Positions 47,301-53,851 of a stretch of 62,514 nucleotides of DNA are shown here, in pieces. Origin of the DNA: Clostridiales bacterium (lineage in GTDB: Bacteria; Bacillota; Clostridia; Saccharofermentanales; Saccharofermentanaceae). The translations under genes and the position numbers were made by a program. The number at the start of each line of letters is the position of its first letter. The first letter of the stretch is position 1. Location: positions 1 to 62,514 of the forward strand of contig JAFZWA010000022.1 in assembly GCA_017617525.1 (NCBI GenBank). The letters run 5' to 3'. The notes under the pieces were generated by a model, which worked only from the letters and a program-made list of their open reading frames with translations, ran no database searches and was not told where the DNA came from.

Positions 47301-48210
47301 AAAAGTACTGACCGGTCTTGAGAATTACGCATCGATTACATTTATCGTCGGGGCTTCTCCGAAGATCGCTCGTCACGCGATTCGCTTGACCGGAAGTATC
47401 GGCGTGAAGTTCGGTGTAGATTTCCCGGATGGAACGGATGTGAGCAAGTGTTATGTTCAATTCGAGACATCGACCGGAAGATCTTCTGTGGTAAGGACAC
47501 CTGTGAGAGAAAATTCTCGCATCTCCTATATCTTCAACATCACCTGTCTTGAACTGGCGGATGAGATCACGGCAACGTTGTACTATGACGGTGAGGCGGT
47601 CCAGACAGACACGTTTTCTGCAATGTCGTACATCACGTACGTTCAGGATCATCCGCGGCAATTCGAAGATCGTGTCGTCGATCTTGTGAACGCCCTGCAG
47701 TCATATGGTTACTATATGCAGAGATCTGACTGGTCAGATAACATAAGACATACGGGTATCCCCAAACCGTCCCGGATATTGACGAGTTTTGATGTTGATA
47801 ATGCTACGTTTGATTTGAATAATACGACTTTGTGCGGTGTTCAGAAGGATCTGGGCACTTCGGGAATCTCTTCCGGCATGAAGATCTCCCTGACACTTAC
47901 TTCTGCAACCGAGCTGAAGCTTTATGTCAAGCCGGAAAACAGTTCGGTCGTAATGCCGAGCAACGCTAAGGCTGTCGATTTCAACGGAGTCACATACTAT
48001 GAGTTCTCCGTTAAAAACATCGGTCCGCATCTTCTGGACAAGACGAGAAGCTTTGAGATCACGACGAATCTGGGAACCGCAACAGTATCTCTTCCGGCGA
48101 CCTTCTACGTGAAGAATATGCTTAACAAGAGCACGACTACAGAGGCTCAGAAAGTGGCATTGACTGCGTACTATCAATACTATAAAGCGGCGAAGGCCTG
48201 CGTCGATTAA
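41374..48210 (+). CDS. Giant secreted repeat protein with five DUF6273-type units
   Basis: Predicted surface or secreted protein of 2278 residues. Residues 1-35 are a signal peptide (KIASLVLSVALFIPTMYGMT). Five units of about 360-385 residues follow, starting near bases 41505, 42645, 43752, 44906 and 46015. Each begins N-T-[RK]-[LI]-G and has VYFGKY, FRVLDK, a LNG/FL/GVFT helix, a W(W)LR word (WWLR, WALR, WWLR, WWLR, CWLR), APALN-D-SILFS and YKLTLLDP. A beta-sandwich ends each unit (SGTWG-DYHVYIFAE then NGTYESDYAG). This matches DUF6273-type lectin-like repeats. The last 370 residues are a different all-beta domain with SIGVKFGVDFPDG. ATG 41374 is chosen over 41347 because GGAGG lies 8 bases before. 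A short peptide gene is 14 bases downstream. No LPXTG anchor or membrane segment is seen. Function is unknown; adhesion to glycans is a guess. Confidence 0.88.
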   Translation: MFGKTKKTASKIASLVLSVALFIPTMYGMTVNDFVRADDDFEKTISNTRLGVDEMDDPMVLYAGVDTWRGSFVYFGKYNGQPIRFRVLDKASTKYTTDGSKTMFLDSDKVLYEEYFNNTLLPTDPNANKWSESNLKASLNGSGFLNKDGVFTQAEKGAIAESYVAGYALTGINQEAIDTFGTSVGLNGEKVFALDITDILNHDYGYYDMRDYDSVDHGNYDKQAAADSGIQNMAWWLRNEGVAPTDSGIKTAGEAMYYSYTTWQVNDTKAVAPALNIDHDSILFSTATSGVYGSLDVEYKLTLLDPEMIVSVTEGSVRKDWNRISFETTHSGKNITNISRSSYLITSGTIGSANNSILDYGEVHGGNGSAYFVLPSSLSGTWGQDYHVYVFAEDLNGKYESDYASAPVELANPETSGSFSGKTLNNTKLGVDDIHDPAIPANTSTAWNGSIVYFGKYEGNPIRFRVLDKASTAFGDDTTLFLDSEGALFSHQFSDNGSNQWVGSDIRAALNGNAFLDKSGVFTVQEKDAIYSSNTSTHPLTGRQDVITMCGNAVGLENDRIFLLDVEDLLNENYGYIFDDSPIYSGHSNAAKWAYFKDEMAVWALRNAEAGTDTTSAFVTRIGQLGTIGISYMSPRDIAPALNVDHDSILFSTAIKGTYGELGTAYKLTLLDPEMIVSVPEGSVSMEGNQVNFGYGLSGQNFALRSQISYIVTSKTLGSDGNSILDYGAIHGGNYQGYFTLPNTISGTWGEDYHIYIFAEKFNGTYESDYAGPLVELVKPESSVPVVFEGKTASNTKIGVDDISDPRTPTSPDDAWNGSYVYFGKYSDTSVKYRVLDKDSTLFSDKTTVFLDCDSTLFDADFDSFVNANDPGSNVWINSDIRTALNGDAFLEKSGTFTAMEKSAIVASTVAGHPLTSVNADAVSEFVNYIGLENDKIFLLDAEDVLNPEYGYYDALANGPYGSSAPYHPAYNWYKCELQSPSDFHLWWLRSQDHELDSQHADYFAGVIFYGVGGTQVNEAQGVAPAMNIDSESILFSTAIKGTYGELGTAYKLTLLDPEMIVSVPEGSVSIEGNKVNFGYGLSGQNFALRSQISYIVTSKPFGSDDNSILDYGATAGGNYKGYLTLSDSVSGTWGEDYYIYIFAEKFNGTYESDYAGPLVELVKPESSVPVIFEGKTVSNTKLGVDEIHDPATHNGEVEGWQGSIVYFGQYDGRPNRFRVLDKDSTAFGDDTTLFLDSELVLFRRSFSSNGSNAWVGSDIRDALNGDEFLDKDGVFTRQEKKAIYYSNTQTHSLTGFDQRVSDWFGNAVGLQNDQIFLLDIEDLLNEQYGYVSDNSFMYECRSNAAKWAAYDDGWTSWWLRSAEKDSNTLAAYVVDNYVSTIGISNMYQEGVAPALNVDRDSILFSSAVKGTYGELDTEYKLTLKDSELKMSVKAAEKDGYGTRTKVSYQLSGGSVTDDTKVSYLFTSKPIGEAGNSILAYGSLVDANGSSGYIPAMKGITGTWGQNYHVYVFAENVNGTYETDYAGTPVEISDRRDPAPVFSGKDTQNTRLGTGKMSSPAVPLTPKDAWDGSYVYFGKYEGEPVMYRVLDPDTDIFGSKTLFLDCDTGLYWDYFDEDNETNTWNDSDIRANLNGDLFLNKDGVFTYAEKASIAESVIDSHPLTGILQSAINLYGNYVGLDGDKVFVLDAEDTYNGQYGYINGYNDVGGWSNCWKTCDGGNPYVACWLRNAAGIRPLESSVIWCAGIIPQDPRMEVYADYAVSPALNVSQDSIIFSTAVEGYYGELGSAYKLTIKDPDINLNVSSLSVSGNTVSFSYSVQGDHKNEVTQISYLVVKKGTGYPKIDTIAAYGAVTLSGNHGGEFELPANLTGAFGTDYNVYVLAEDINGTYETDYAGMTELIIPTVVFDFTNGPVTCDEDQMLALSYLFFEGYIDTEDDIEDSDVPNNIDVDKDGTWDFTLENSVLTKTSTCSIEARKVLTGLENYASITFIVGASPKIARHAIRLTGSIGVKFGVDFPDGTDVSKCYVQFETSTGRSSVVRTPVRENSRISYIFNITCLELADEITATLYYDGEAVQTDTFSAMSYITYVQDHPRQFEDRVVDLVNALQSYGYYMQRSDWSDNIRHTGIPKPSRILTSFDVDNATFDLNNTTLCGVQKDLGTSGISSGMKISLTLTSATELKLYVKPENSSVVMPSNAKAVDFNGVTYYEFSVKNIGPHLLDKTRSFEITTNLGTATVSLPATFYVKNMLNKSTTTEAQKVALTAYYQYYKAAKACVD
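43320..43750 (+). repeat. Near-identical direct repeat within the giant gene, copy A
   Basis: About 430 bases, covering the end of unit 2. They match 44475-44905 with only scattered changes, at an offset of 1155 bases. The rest of the units are much more diverged, so this looks like recent duplication or gene conversion. Confidence 0.85.
44475..44905 (+). repeat. Near-identical direct repeat within the giant gene, copy B
   Basis: Second copy, covering the end of unit 3. Recombination between copies A and B would delete or add exactly one unit (1155 bases, in frame). Confidence 0.85.
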
Positions 48211-48224
48211 GAAAGGAGAGAAAG

Positions 48225-48329
48225 ATGGATAAGTATATGAGACTGGATCTTGAAATCATTCAATTTGAGGTGGCGGACATTATCATCACAAGCGAACCAC
48301 CGTTAGATTTACCGGATGTTGACATCTGA
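48225..48329 (+). CDS. 34-residue acidic peptide gene
   Basis: A short frame starts at ATG 48225, behind AAAGGAGAG, 14 bases after the giant gene, and stops at TGA 48327-48329. The peptide begins MDKYMRLDLEIIQFEVADII and ends in a proline/aspartate-rich part (TSEPPLDLPDVDI). The pattern Y-x-x-[LP]-x-LEII-x-F-x-x-x-DII-x-TS resembles short unnamed peptides that I associate with surface-protein loci of Clostridia. It lies before the terminator, so it shares a transcript with the giant gene. No signal peptide. Function is unknown; precursor peptide or chaperone of the giant protein are options. Confidence 0.55.
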   Translation: MDKYMRLDLEIIQFEVADIIITSEPPLDLPDVDI

Positions 48330-48352
48330 TTGGTTTTGATAACTAAACAGAT

Positions 48353-48394
48353 GCCGCCCCGTCGTGCGAACAAGCATGGCGGGGCGGTGCTTTT
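48353..48394 (+). terminator. Terminator after the giant gene and the peptide gene
   Basis: CCGCCCCG (48354-48361) pairs with CGGGGCGG (48380-48387), with an inner TGC/GCA extension. The tail is TGCTTTTG, so the 3' arm and tail form the word GGTGCTTTT. Confidence 0.85.
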
Positions 48395-48459
48395 GTACCA
48401 GAAAAGGGAAAAGAGGGCAAGAAAGTCAGAAAGAAACCATAAGTGAGGTCTGAAGTTGC

Positions 48460-48487
48460 TTGCAAGTTCCCCTGATTTCCTTATAAT
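48460..48487 (+). promoter_or_regulatory. Promoter of the aconitase-family gene
   Basis: TTGCAA at 48460-48465 and TATAAT at 48482-48487, 16 bases apart, about 90 bases before the start at 48577. Confidence 0.65.
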
Positions 48488-48514
48488 ATGAGTGTTCGAA
48501 AAAATGGATGCAGA

Positions 48515-48538
48515 TGCTTTTCGCGCATGGAAAAGCAC
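48515..48538 (+). repeat. Hairpin built from two copies of the GTGCTTTTC word
   Basis: TGCTTTTC (48515-48522) and GAAAAGCA (48530-48537) form an eight-base stem with the loop GCGCATG, within the leader and 39 bases before the start codon. Confidence 0.6.
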
Positions 48539-48576
48539 TTGTCCCTGAAAGATATACACAATTTAGGAGGAACACT

Positions 48577-50865
48577 ATGATTTCTTTACTTGATTCCGGC
48601 GCATATCTTCTGCGTGGAACTGAAATTATTCCGGATAATCAGGAGGCCGCGGCGGCGATCCTGGCGAAGACCGGAAAGAACGTAAGCAAAGAGGACGCAA
48701 AGAAGGAGACGATTGCGTATGGGATCTTAAGAGACCATAACACCTCCGACAACATGGAGAAGCTGAAGATCAAGTTCGATAAGCTCACTTCTCACGATAT
48801 TACATTCGTCGGTATCATCCAGACCGCTCGTGCTTCGGGTCTTACCAAGTTCCCGGTACCGTACGTTCTGACGAACTGCCACAACTCCCTTTGCGCGGTC
48901 GGTGGTACGATCAACGAAGATGACCACATGTTCGGTCTTTCCTGCGCCAAGAAGTACGGCGGCGTTTATGTACCGCCGCATCAGGCAGTTATCCACCAGT
49001 TCGCCCGTGAGATGCTCGCAGGCGGCGGTAAGATGATCCTCGGTTCTGACTCCCACACACGTTACGGTGCACTCGGTACCATGGCAATGGGTGAGGGCGG
49101 ACCGGAGCTCGTTAAGCAGCTCCTCAACCAGACATATGACATCAACATGCCGGGTGTTGTCGCGATCTACCTCAAGGGTGCTCCGGTCAAGGGCGTTGGT
49201 CCGCAGGACGTTGCTCTGGCCATCATCGGCGCGGTATTCGCAAACGGCTATGTAAAGAACAAGGTCATGGAGTTCGTCGGCCCCGGCGTGAAGTCTCTTT
49301 CCACTGACTTCCGTATCGGTGTTGACGTTATGACAACTGAGACCACATGTCTTTCTTCCATCTGGCAGACAGACGACGAGGTCAAGTCCTTCTACGACAT
49401 CCACGGCCGTTCCGGTGATTACAAAGAACTGAACCCGGGCGAGGTTGCTTACTACGACGGCGTTGTTGAGATCGATCTTTCCGCGATCCGTCCGATGATC
49501 GCCATGCCGTTCCACCCGAGTAACACATACACGATCGAAGACCTTAAGGCAAACCTCGACGATATCCTCGCTGACGTTGAAAAGCGCGCGAAGGTATCCC
49601 TCGGTGACGCGGTTGACTTCTCACTTAGAAGCAAGGTCGTCAACGGCAAGCTCATGGTCGATCAGGGAATCATCGCGGGCTGCGCCGGCGGTGGATTTGA
49701 GAACATCTGCGCTGCAGCGGATATCCTCCGCGGCAACTACATCGGTTCCGACAAGTTCACACTTTCCGTATATCCGGCTTCCATGCCTGTTTACATGGAG
49801 CTCGTAAGAAACGGCTGCGCCGCGACCATCATGGAGACAGGCGCGATCATCAAGACCGCTTTCTGCGGACCGTGCTTCGGTGCCGGCGATACTCCTGCGA
49901 ATAACGCGTTCAGTATCCGTCACTCCACGAGAAACTTCCCGAACCGTGAAGGATCTAAGCTCCAGAACGGTCAGATCTCTTCCGTTGCTCTCATGGACGC
50001 TCGTTCCATCGCGGCAACCGCGGCCAACAAGGGTGAGCTCACAGCAGCTACCGAGTTTGACGGCGAGATCGGAAAGTACAAGTACTTCTTCGATCAGAAG
50101 ATCTACGCAAACCGCGTATTCGACAGCAACGGTGTGGCGGATCCGTCCCAGGAGATCCACTTCGGTCCGAACATCAAAGACTGGCCGGCAATGGTCGCTC
50201 TTACAGATAACCTCGTTCTGCGCTGCGTTTCCGAGATCCACGATCCGGTAACCACAACAGACGAACTGATCCCGTCCGGTGAGACATCTTCCTTCCGTTC
50301 CAACCCGCTGGGCCTTGCTGAGTTCACACTGAGCCGTAAGGATCCGGAGTACGTTGGACGCGCTAAGGAGATCCAGAAGGTCGAGAAGGCAAGAGAAGCA
50401 GGCGAGAAGCTCTGCGAGCTCTTCCCGGAGATCCACAAGGTCATGCAGACGATCAAGAAGGACTTCCCGGAGGTTCATAAGGATAACACCGGATTCGGTT
50501 CCACGATCTTCGCTGTAAAGCCGGGTGACGGTTCCGCTCGTGAGCAGGCCGCATCCTGCCAGAAGGTACTCGGCGGCTGGGCAAACATCGCGAATGAATA
50601 CGCTACCAAGCGTTACAGATCCAACCTCATCAACTGGGGTATGCTGCCGTTCCTGATCGAAGAGGGCGAGCTTCCGTTTAAGAACCTCGACTACATCTTC
50701 GTACCCGGTATCAAGGCTGCTGTCGAGAACAAGACTGAGGTCATCAAGGCTTACGCTGTAGGCGAAGACAGCCTCAAGGAGTTCGATCTCAGACTTGGTG
50801 ATCTGACAGACGAAGAGCGCCAGATCATCCTCAAGGGCTGTCTGATCAACTACAACAGAGTATAA
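48577..50865 (+). CDS. Aconitase-family hydratase (YbhJ-like)
   Basis: Predicted [4Fe-4S] hydro-lyase of the aconitase superfamily. Of 762 residues, [19 protein letters not shown] near residue 157 is the active-site word of the family, [12 protein letters not shown] near 95 carries a cluster-type Cys, and [12 protein letters not shown] near 428 has the CxxC pair that ligates the cluster. The late [23 protein letters not shown] is the swivel-domain substrate site. The order and length fit YbhJ-type hydratases rather than classical aconitase; the organism may lack a full TCA cycle. ATG 48577 follows AGGAGG; the longer frame to 48508 crosses the leader hairpin. No isocitrate dehydrogenase or citrate synthase is near. 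The substrate is uncertain. Confidence 0.82.
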   Translation: MISLLDSGAYLLRGTEIIPDNQEAAAAILAKTGKNVSKEDAKKETIAYGILRDHNTSDNMEKLKIKFDKLTSHDITFVGIIQTARASGLTKFPVPYVLTNCHNSLCAVGGTINEDDHMFGLSCAKKYGGVYVPPHQAVIHQFAREMLAGGGKMILGSDSHTRYGALGTMAMGEGGPELVKQLLNQTYDINMPGVVAIYLKGAPVKGVGPQDVALAIIGAVFANGYVKNKVMEFVGPGVKSLSTDFRIGVDVMTTETTCLSSIWQTDDEVKSFYDIHGRSGDYKELNPGEVAYYDGVVEIDLSAIRPMIAMPFHPSNTYTIEDLKANLDDILADVEKRAKVSLGDAVDFSLRSKVVNGKLMVDQGIIAGCAGGGFENICAAADILRGNYIGSDKFTLSVYPASMPVYMELVRNGCAATIMETGAIIKTAFCGPCFGAGDTPANNAFSIRHSTRNFPNREGSKLQNGQISSVALMDARSIAATAANKGELTAATEFDGEIGKYKYFFDQKIYANRVFDSNGVADPSQEIHFGPNIKDWPAMVALTDNLVLRCVSEIHDPVTTTDELIPSGETSSFRSNPLGLAEFTLSRKDPEYVGRAKEIQKVEKAREAGEKLCELFPEIHKVMQTIKKDFPEVHKDNTGFGSTIFAVKPGDGSAREQAASCQKVLGGWANIANEYATKRYRSNLINWGMLPFLIEEGELPFKNLDYIFVPGIKAAVENKTEVIKAYAVGEDSLKEFDLRLGDLTDEERQIILKGCLINYNRV

Positions 50866-50876
50866 GATCCTTTGGC

Positions 50877-50894
50877 AAAAGCACCGGTGCTTTT
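50877..50894. repeat. Perfect 18-base palindrome of two GTGCTTTT words
   Basis: AAAAGCACCGGTGCTTTT, 11 bases after the hydratase stop and before its terminator. This is the inverted pair arrangement known for uptake words in Neisseria. Confidence 0.7.
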
Positions 50895-50911
50895 CAAGCA
50901 GAATAAAAAGA

Positions 50912-50944
50912 AGAAGGAACGACGAAATGCCGTTCCTTCTTTTG
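50912..50944 (+). terminator. Terminator of the hydratase gene
   Basis: AGAAGGAACG pairs with CGTTCCTTCT around a nine-base loop, followed by TTTG TTTT. Confidence 0.88.
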
Positions 50945-51000
50945 TTTTGTGATCAATACCGAGTTATCTTCCCGATACAAAGTGACCGTTCGGTCGTTTG

Positions 51001-51951
51001 TTATTCTTTTTTCTTCGAATCTTCTTTAACGAAATTATCGTAGATGTACGCGGCGTATTTCTCGTAGACGGCTTCTCTGCCGATCTCGTTATGCGGCTCG
51101 TGACGCATGCCGTGACGGATATCGATCGTGACCTTCTCCTGGCCTGCGTCGATCAGTCTGTCATAGATCTCCTGCGGTCCCTGGCCGTAGTCGCCGACCG
51201 GATCTTCGTCGCCCGCGATCAGAAGGATCGGCTTATCGTGCGGGATCGAGCCGTACCAGGAATCGGAGTTGCACTCTTTAAGAAGCGTGAACAGATCGAT
51301 ATAGGCGGAGTGCGTGAAGGTGAATGTGCAAAGCGGGTCGGCCATGTATTTCTTAACGACCTCTTCATCATTCGAGATCCAGTCCGCCGGTGTATTCGGA
51401 TTCGAGATCTTCTTCAGATATGTGTTGTTGATCATTCTCGCGATCATTCGAGCGGGACGCTTATCGCCGCAGAAGATGCGCTGCGCCTTGGCAAGTGTCG
51501 TGAGCGGACGCAGAAGCTTATTTGAAACGGCGGTACCTGAAAGGATCAGGCCCGAGCAGTCGTTGCCGTACTGGGCAAACCAGCTTCTCGCGATAAAAGA
51601 ACCCATCGAATGGCCGAACATGATATACGGCTTGTCCGGATAACGCTCCTTCATGATGCGGTGCATCTTCTCGACGTCTTCGACCAGATAGTAAGCGCCG
51701 TACTCTCTTCCGAAATAACCGTAGATGCCGCCTTCGCCGACGCTTTTGCCGTGACCCATATGGTCTTCGCCACAGACGACATATCCCTTATCCGCCAGGT
51801 ACTGCGCCAGATCCGTATAGCGGTCCATGTATTCGCACATGCCGTGAACGATCTGGACGACGCCCTTAACGGCAGTGTCAGGTGTCAGAATGGAATAGGT
51901 GATCAGGGTCTCGCCGTCGGATCCCATAAATGTATCGTTTTGAAAAGCCAT
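51001..51951 (-). CDS. Alpha/beta hydrolase, monoacylglycerol lipase-like
   Basis: Serine hydrolase of the Hydrolase_4 group, likely acting on monoacylglycerols or lysophospholipids. Of 316 residues, VQIVHGMCEYMDRYTDLAQYL near residue 35 contains the oxyanion loop. MFGHSMGSFIARSWF near 110 carries the nucleophile Ser. GDEDPVGDYGQGP near 250 provides the Asp and a late His (IRHGMRHEPHNE) completes the triad. ATG 51951 is chosen because GGGAG lies before it; a longer frame to 52026 crosses the promoter. The gene is divergent from the DUF1836-flotillin operon. A TGACCG/CGGTC near-palindrome at 50983-50995 lies just beyond its stop. Confidence 0.87.
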   Translation of the reverse strand: MAFQNDTFMGSDGETLITYSILTPDTAVKGVVQIVHGMCEYMDRYTDLAQYLADKGYVVCGEDHMGHGKSVGEGGIYGYFGREYGAYYLVEDVEKMHRIMKERYPDKPYIMFGHSMGSFIARSWFAQYGNDCSGLILSGTAVSNKLLRPLTTLAKAQRIFCGDKRPARMIARMINNTYLKKISNPNTPADWISNDEEVVKKYMADPLCTFTFTHSAYIDLFTLLKECNSDSWYGSIPHDKPILLIAGDEDPVGDYGQGPQEIYDRLIDAGQEKVTIDIRHGMRHEPHNEIGREAVYEKYAAYIYDNFVKEDSKKKE

Positions 51952-51973
51952 GTAAAAGCTCCCTTCGTCTGTT

Positions 51974-51983
51974 CGAAAAGCAC
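51974..51983 (+). repeat. CGAAAAGCAC word in the leader of the lipase gene
   Basis: GTGCTTTTCG in the gene's own direction, 23-32 bases upstream of its start. Confidence 0.55.
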
Positions 51984-52017
51984 GCTCCTTATTACTCGCG
52001 CGCGTGCCCGTACATAT

Positions 52018-52045
52018 ATTATACATTCCGAAAAAATAAAAACAA
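52018..52045 (-). promoter_or_regulatory. Promoter of the lipase gene
   Basis: On the reverse strand TTGTTT (52045-52040) is 16 bases from TATAAT (52023-52018). Confidence 0.6.
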
Positions 52046-52072
52046 ACACGCGGCTATGCGATTTTGTAAAAA

Positions 52073-52117
52073 GTTCGTACGAACACGCTTGACAGTCACG
52101 TGACCGTGTAGTATCAT
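52073..52117 (+). promoter_or_regulatory. Promoter with two palindromes (DUF1836-flotillin operon)
   Basis: TTGACA (52089-52094) is 17 bases from TATCAT (52112-52117). A perfect 12-base palindrome GTTCGTACGAAC (52073-52084) lies just upstream of the -35 box, and a perfect ten-base palindrome GTCACGTGAC (52095-52104) lies between the boxes. Both are good operator positions. The first gene of the operon encodes a possible DNA-binding regulator, so autoregulation is plausible. Confidence 0.7.
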
Positions 52118-52151
52118 GATGACAATCAGTTAAGTGCCGGAACTGGGCGCG

Positions 52152-52161
52152 GTGCTTTTCG
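52152..52161 (+). repeat. GTGCTTTTCG word in the DUF1836 leader
   Basis: Followed by GAGCATCGGAAAAAG, which pairs in part with the word to form an imperfect hairpin, about 70 bases before the start. Confidence 0.55.
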
Positions 52162-52226
52162 AGCATCGGAAAAAGAACTCGAAAGCCCCGGAAAAGGCAC
52201 AAAATCTAAGGAAGGAGGACATCTTG

Positions 52227-52751
52227 ATGAATGAACGTTTGCCGGGTACGTTGATCTCCGTAACGAAAGAGCATCTTCAGAACGTAGACGGGATCCTGGA
52301 ACCGATGTTCCTGATGGAAGGCATGCAGCTTAGGCAGGTGACACAGCTTCTCGGTATCGAGGCGCACACGGTGCAGAACTGGGTAAAGAGGAAGTTCGTG
52401 GAATCGCCGGTCAATAAGTTTTACAACCGGGACCGGTTTGTGCGGCTTGCGATCCTGAATTATTTCAAAGATGTCTTCTCTTTAGAAGGGATCATCGAAC
52501 TGCTGAAGATGGCAAACCAGGATAGCGAGGTCTACAGTGCTTTTTGCGGCTTATTGGCCGCGGCTCCCGTAGACCCGATCCGGTCGGAGACAAAACTCAA
52601 CGACATGATCGACAAGGTCATCGATCAGCAGAAGTTTGATTACAAGAAAACAAGCCGCGAACAGATCAAGAAACTGCTCACTGTCCTTTACACCGCACAT
52701 CTTTCGATCGTGCTCAAGAAAGAGGCAGAGCGGCTATTAAGTGAAATCTAG
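52227..52751 (+). CDS. DUF1836 protein, putative MerR-like regulator
   Basis: Small cytosolic protein of the DUF1836 family, probable DNA-binding. Of 174 residues, a helix-turn-helix-like stretch at about 30-70 (MQLRQVTQLLGIEAHTVQNWVKRKFVESP split across two helices) is followed by RDRFVRLAILNYFKD and a helical C-terminal half. No metal or ligand site is visible. ATG 52227 is eight bases after AAGGAGG. A TTG at 52224 is the alternative. It is the first gene of an operon with the NfeD-like and flotillin genes (15-base gap to the next) and is headed by two palindromes. Confidence 0.82.
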   Translation: MNERLPGTLISVTKEHLQNVDGILEPMFLMEGMQLRQVTQLLGIEAHTVQNWVKRKFVESPVNKFYNRDRFVRLAILNYFKDVFSLEGIIELLKMANQDSEVYSAFCGLLAAAPVDPIRSETKLNDMIDKVIDQQKFDYKKTSREQIKKLLTVLYTAHLSIVLKKEAERLLSEI

Positions 52752-52766
52752 GAAAGGAGAACAACA

Positions 52767-53828
52767 ATGGAATTTCTTGTAAATTGGTTTGAAGCATTGA
52801 ATCTGCCGGAGCAGATCTTCGCGTGCATCGCGGTCGTCTTCACCGTACTTTTGATCTTCCAGTTTATTCTCCTGCTGATCGGAGCAGCGTCTCATGCAGC
52901 AGGCGATCTGAACGGCCATGACATGGGCGGCCACGGTCACGACTTCGGTCACGGACACGACATGGACGTCGGCCACGACGGTTCGGTAGGACACGACTTC
53001 GGCCACGGCGGACATGACTTCGGCCACGGCCACGGAGACTTCGGACACGATGTCGGACATGATTTCGGTCACGGACATGGCGACTTCGGACACAGCTTCG
53101 GTCATGGTGACGTCGGCGGGATCCACGGAGATGTCGGAACAGACGTTGACGGCTCGATCCACGGAGACCTCGCAGGCGACGGCCACGGCGGATTTGATTA
53201 CGATCACGATCTGGACACCGATACACATGTCGGACAGATCATCCACGATTTCGGTCAGGTGCAGGGAAGCGTAGTCGTAGATGTACATAGTGGTGATGTC
53301 TACCTCGCGGACGCCGCACCGCACGACTTGATGGTCAGAGGACCGGACGTAGGTATCCCGGATCAGGATCTGCCGGACGGAAGAACATACGTAGATCGCG
53401 CAGACAAGCTGCACGGTTCCGGATTCAGACTCTTCTCGATGCAGGGCATCATCGCCTTCTTCAGCCTCTTCGGCTGGACAGGCCTGATCTTCATGAAAGC
53501 GGGAATGCCGGTCTGGGGCGCAGCACTTCTTGCCTTTGTCTGCGGATTCGTCGGAATGTTCTTGATGGCACTTGCGCTATGGGGTATGCTTAAAGCACAG
53601 TCTGACGGAACGATGGATATCAGAAATGCTCTCGGCATGGATGGTGAAGTCTATATCCCGATCCCCGGAAAGCGCGAAATGCCCGGAAAAGTAATTGTTA
53701 AGGTCCAGGATCAGCTGTCGGAATTCGACGCGGTCACGGACGAAGAAGAAAAGCTCGGTACCGGTACTCAGGTAACGGTCATCGGCATCACAAAGGGTAC
53801 AACACTGATTGTGACCAAACATAACTAA
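52767..53828 (+). CDS. NfeD-like membrane protein with a histidine-rich loop
   Basis: Partner of flotillin in membrane microdomains. Of 353 residues, helix one lies at about 16-42, a 100-residue loop (about 48-150) follows, then two or three helices at about 215-275, and a C-terminal OB-fold of NfeD type (about 290-350; GMDGEVYIPIPGKREM, LGTGTQVTVIGITKGTTLIV). The loop is built of Gly-His-Asp and Gly-His-Gly units with about 21 His, many Asp and Gly and no other motif. Such loops bind Zn, Ni or Co in other proteins, but metal binding here is inferred. Codons repeat as GGCCACGG and GGTCACGA. It is 15 bases after DUF1836 and 23 bases before the flotillin gene. Confidence 0.8.
   Translation: MEFLVNWFEALNLPEQIFACIAVVFTVLLIFQFILLLIGAASHAAGDLNGHDMGGHGHDFGHGHDMDVGHDGSVGHDFGHGGHDFGHGHGDFGHDVGHDFGHGHGDFGHSFGHGDVGGIHGDVGTDVDGSIHGDLAGDGHGGFDYDHDLDTDTHVGQIIHDFGQVQGSVVVDVHSGDVYLADAAPHDLMVRGPDVGIPDQDLPDGRTYVDRADKLHGSGFRLFSMQGIIAFFSLFGWTGLIFMKAGMPVWGAALLAFVCGFVGMFLMALALWGMLKAQSDGTMDIRNALGMDGEVYIPIPGKREMPGKVIVKVQDQLSEFDAVTDEEEKLGTGTQVTVIGITKGTTLIVTKHN
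52912..53205 (+). repeat. Minisatellite encoding the His/Gly/Asp loop
   Basis: Imperfect tandem units such as GGCCACGG, TTCGGTCACG and GACATGACTTCGG. Likely to change length by slippage. Confidence 0.7.
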
Positions 53829-53851
53829 CAAGTAAGTAGGAGGAAACGAAA

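Noticed and set aside
50983..50995. TGACCGTTCGGTC as a TetR-type operator
   Set aside because: It lies beyond the 3' end of two convergent genes, not at a promoter, and the inner bases break the symmetry.
52912..53205. The His-rich repeat as a CRISPR-like or non-coding tandem array
   Set aside because: The units are irregular, in frame throughout and part of an intact NfeD-like gene.
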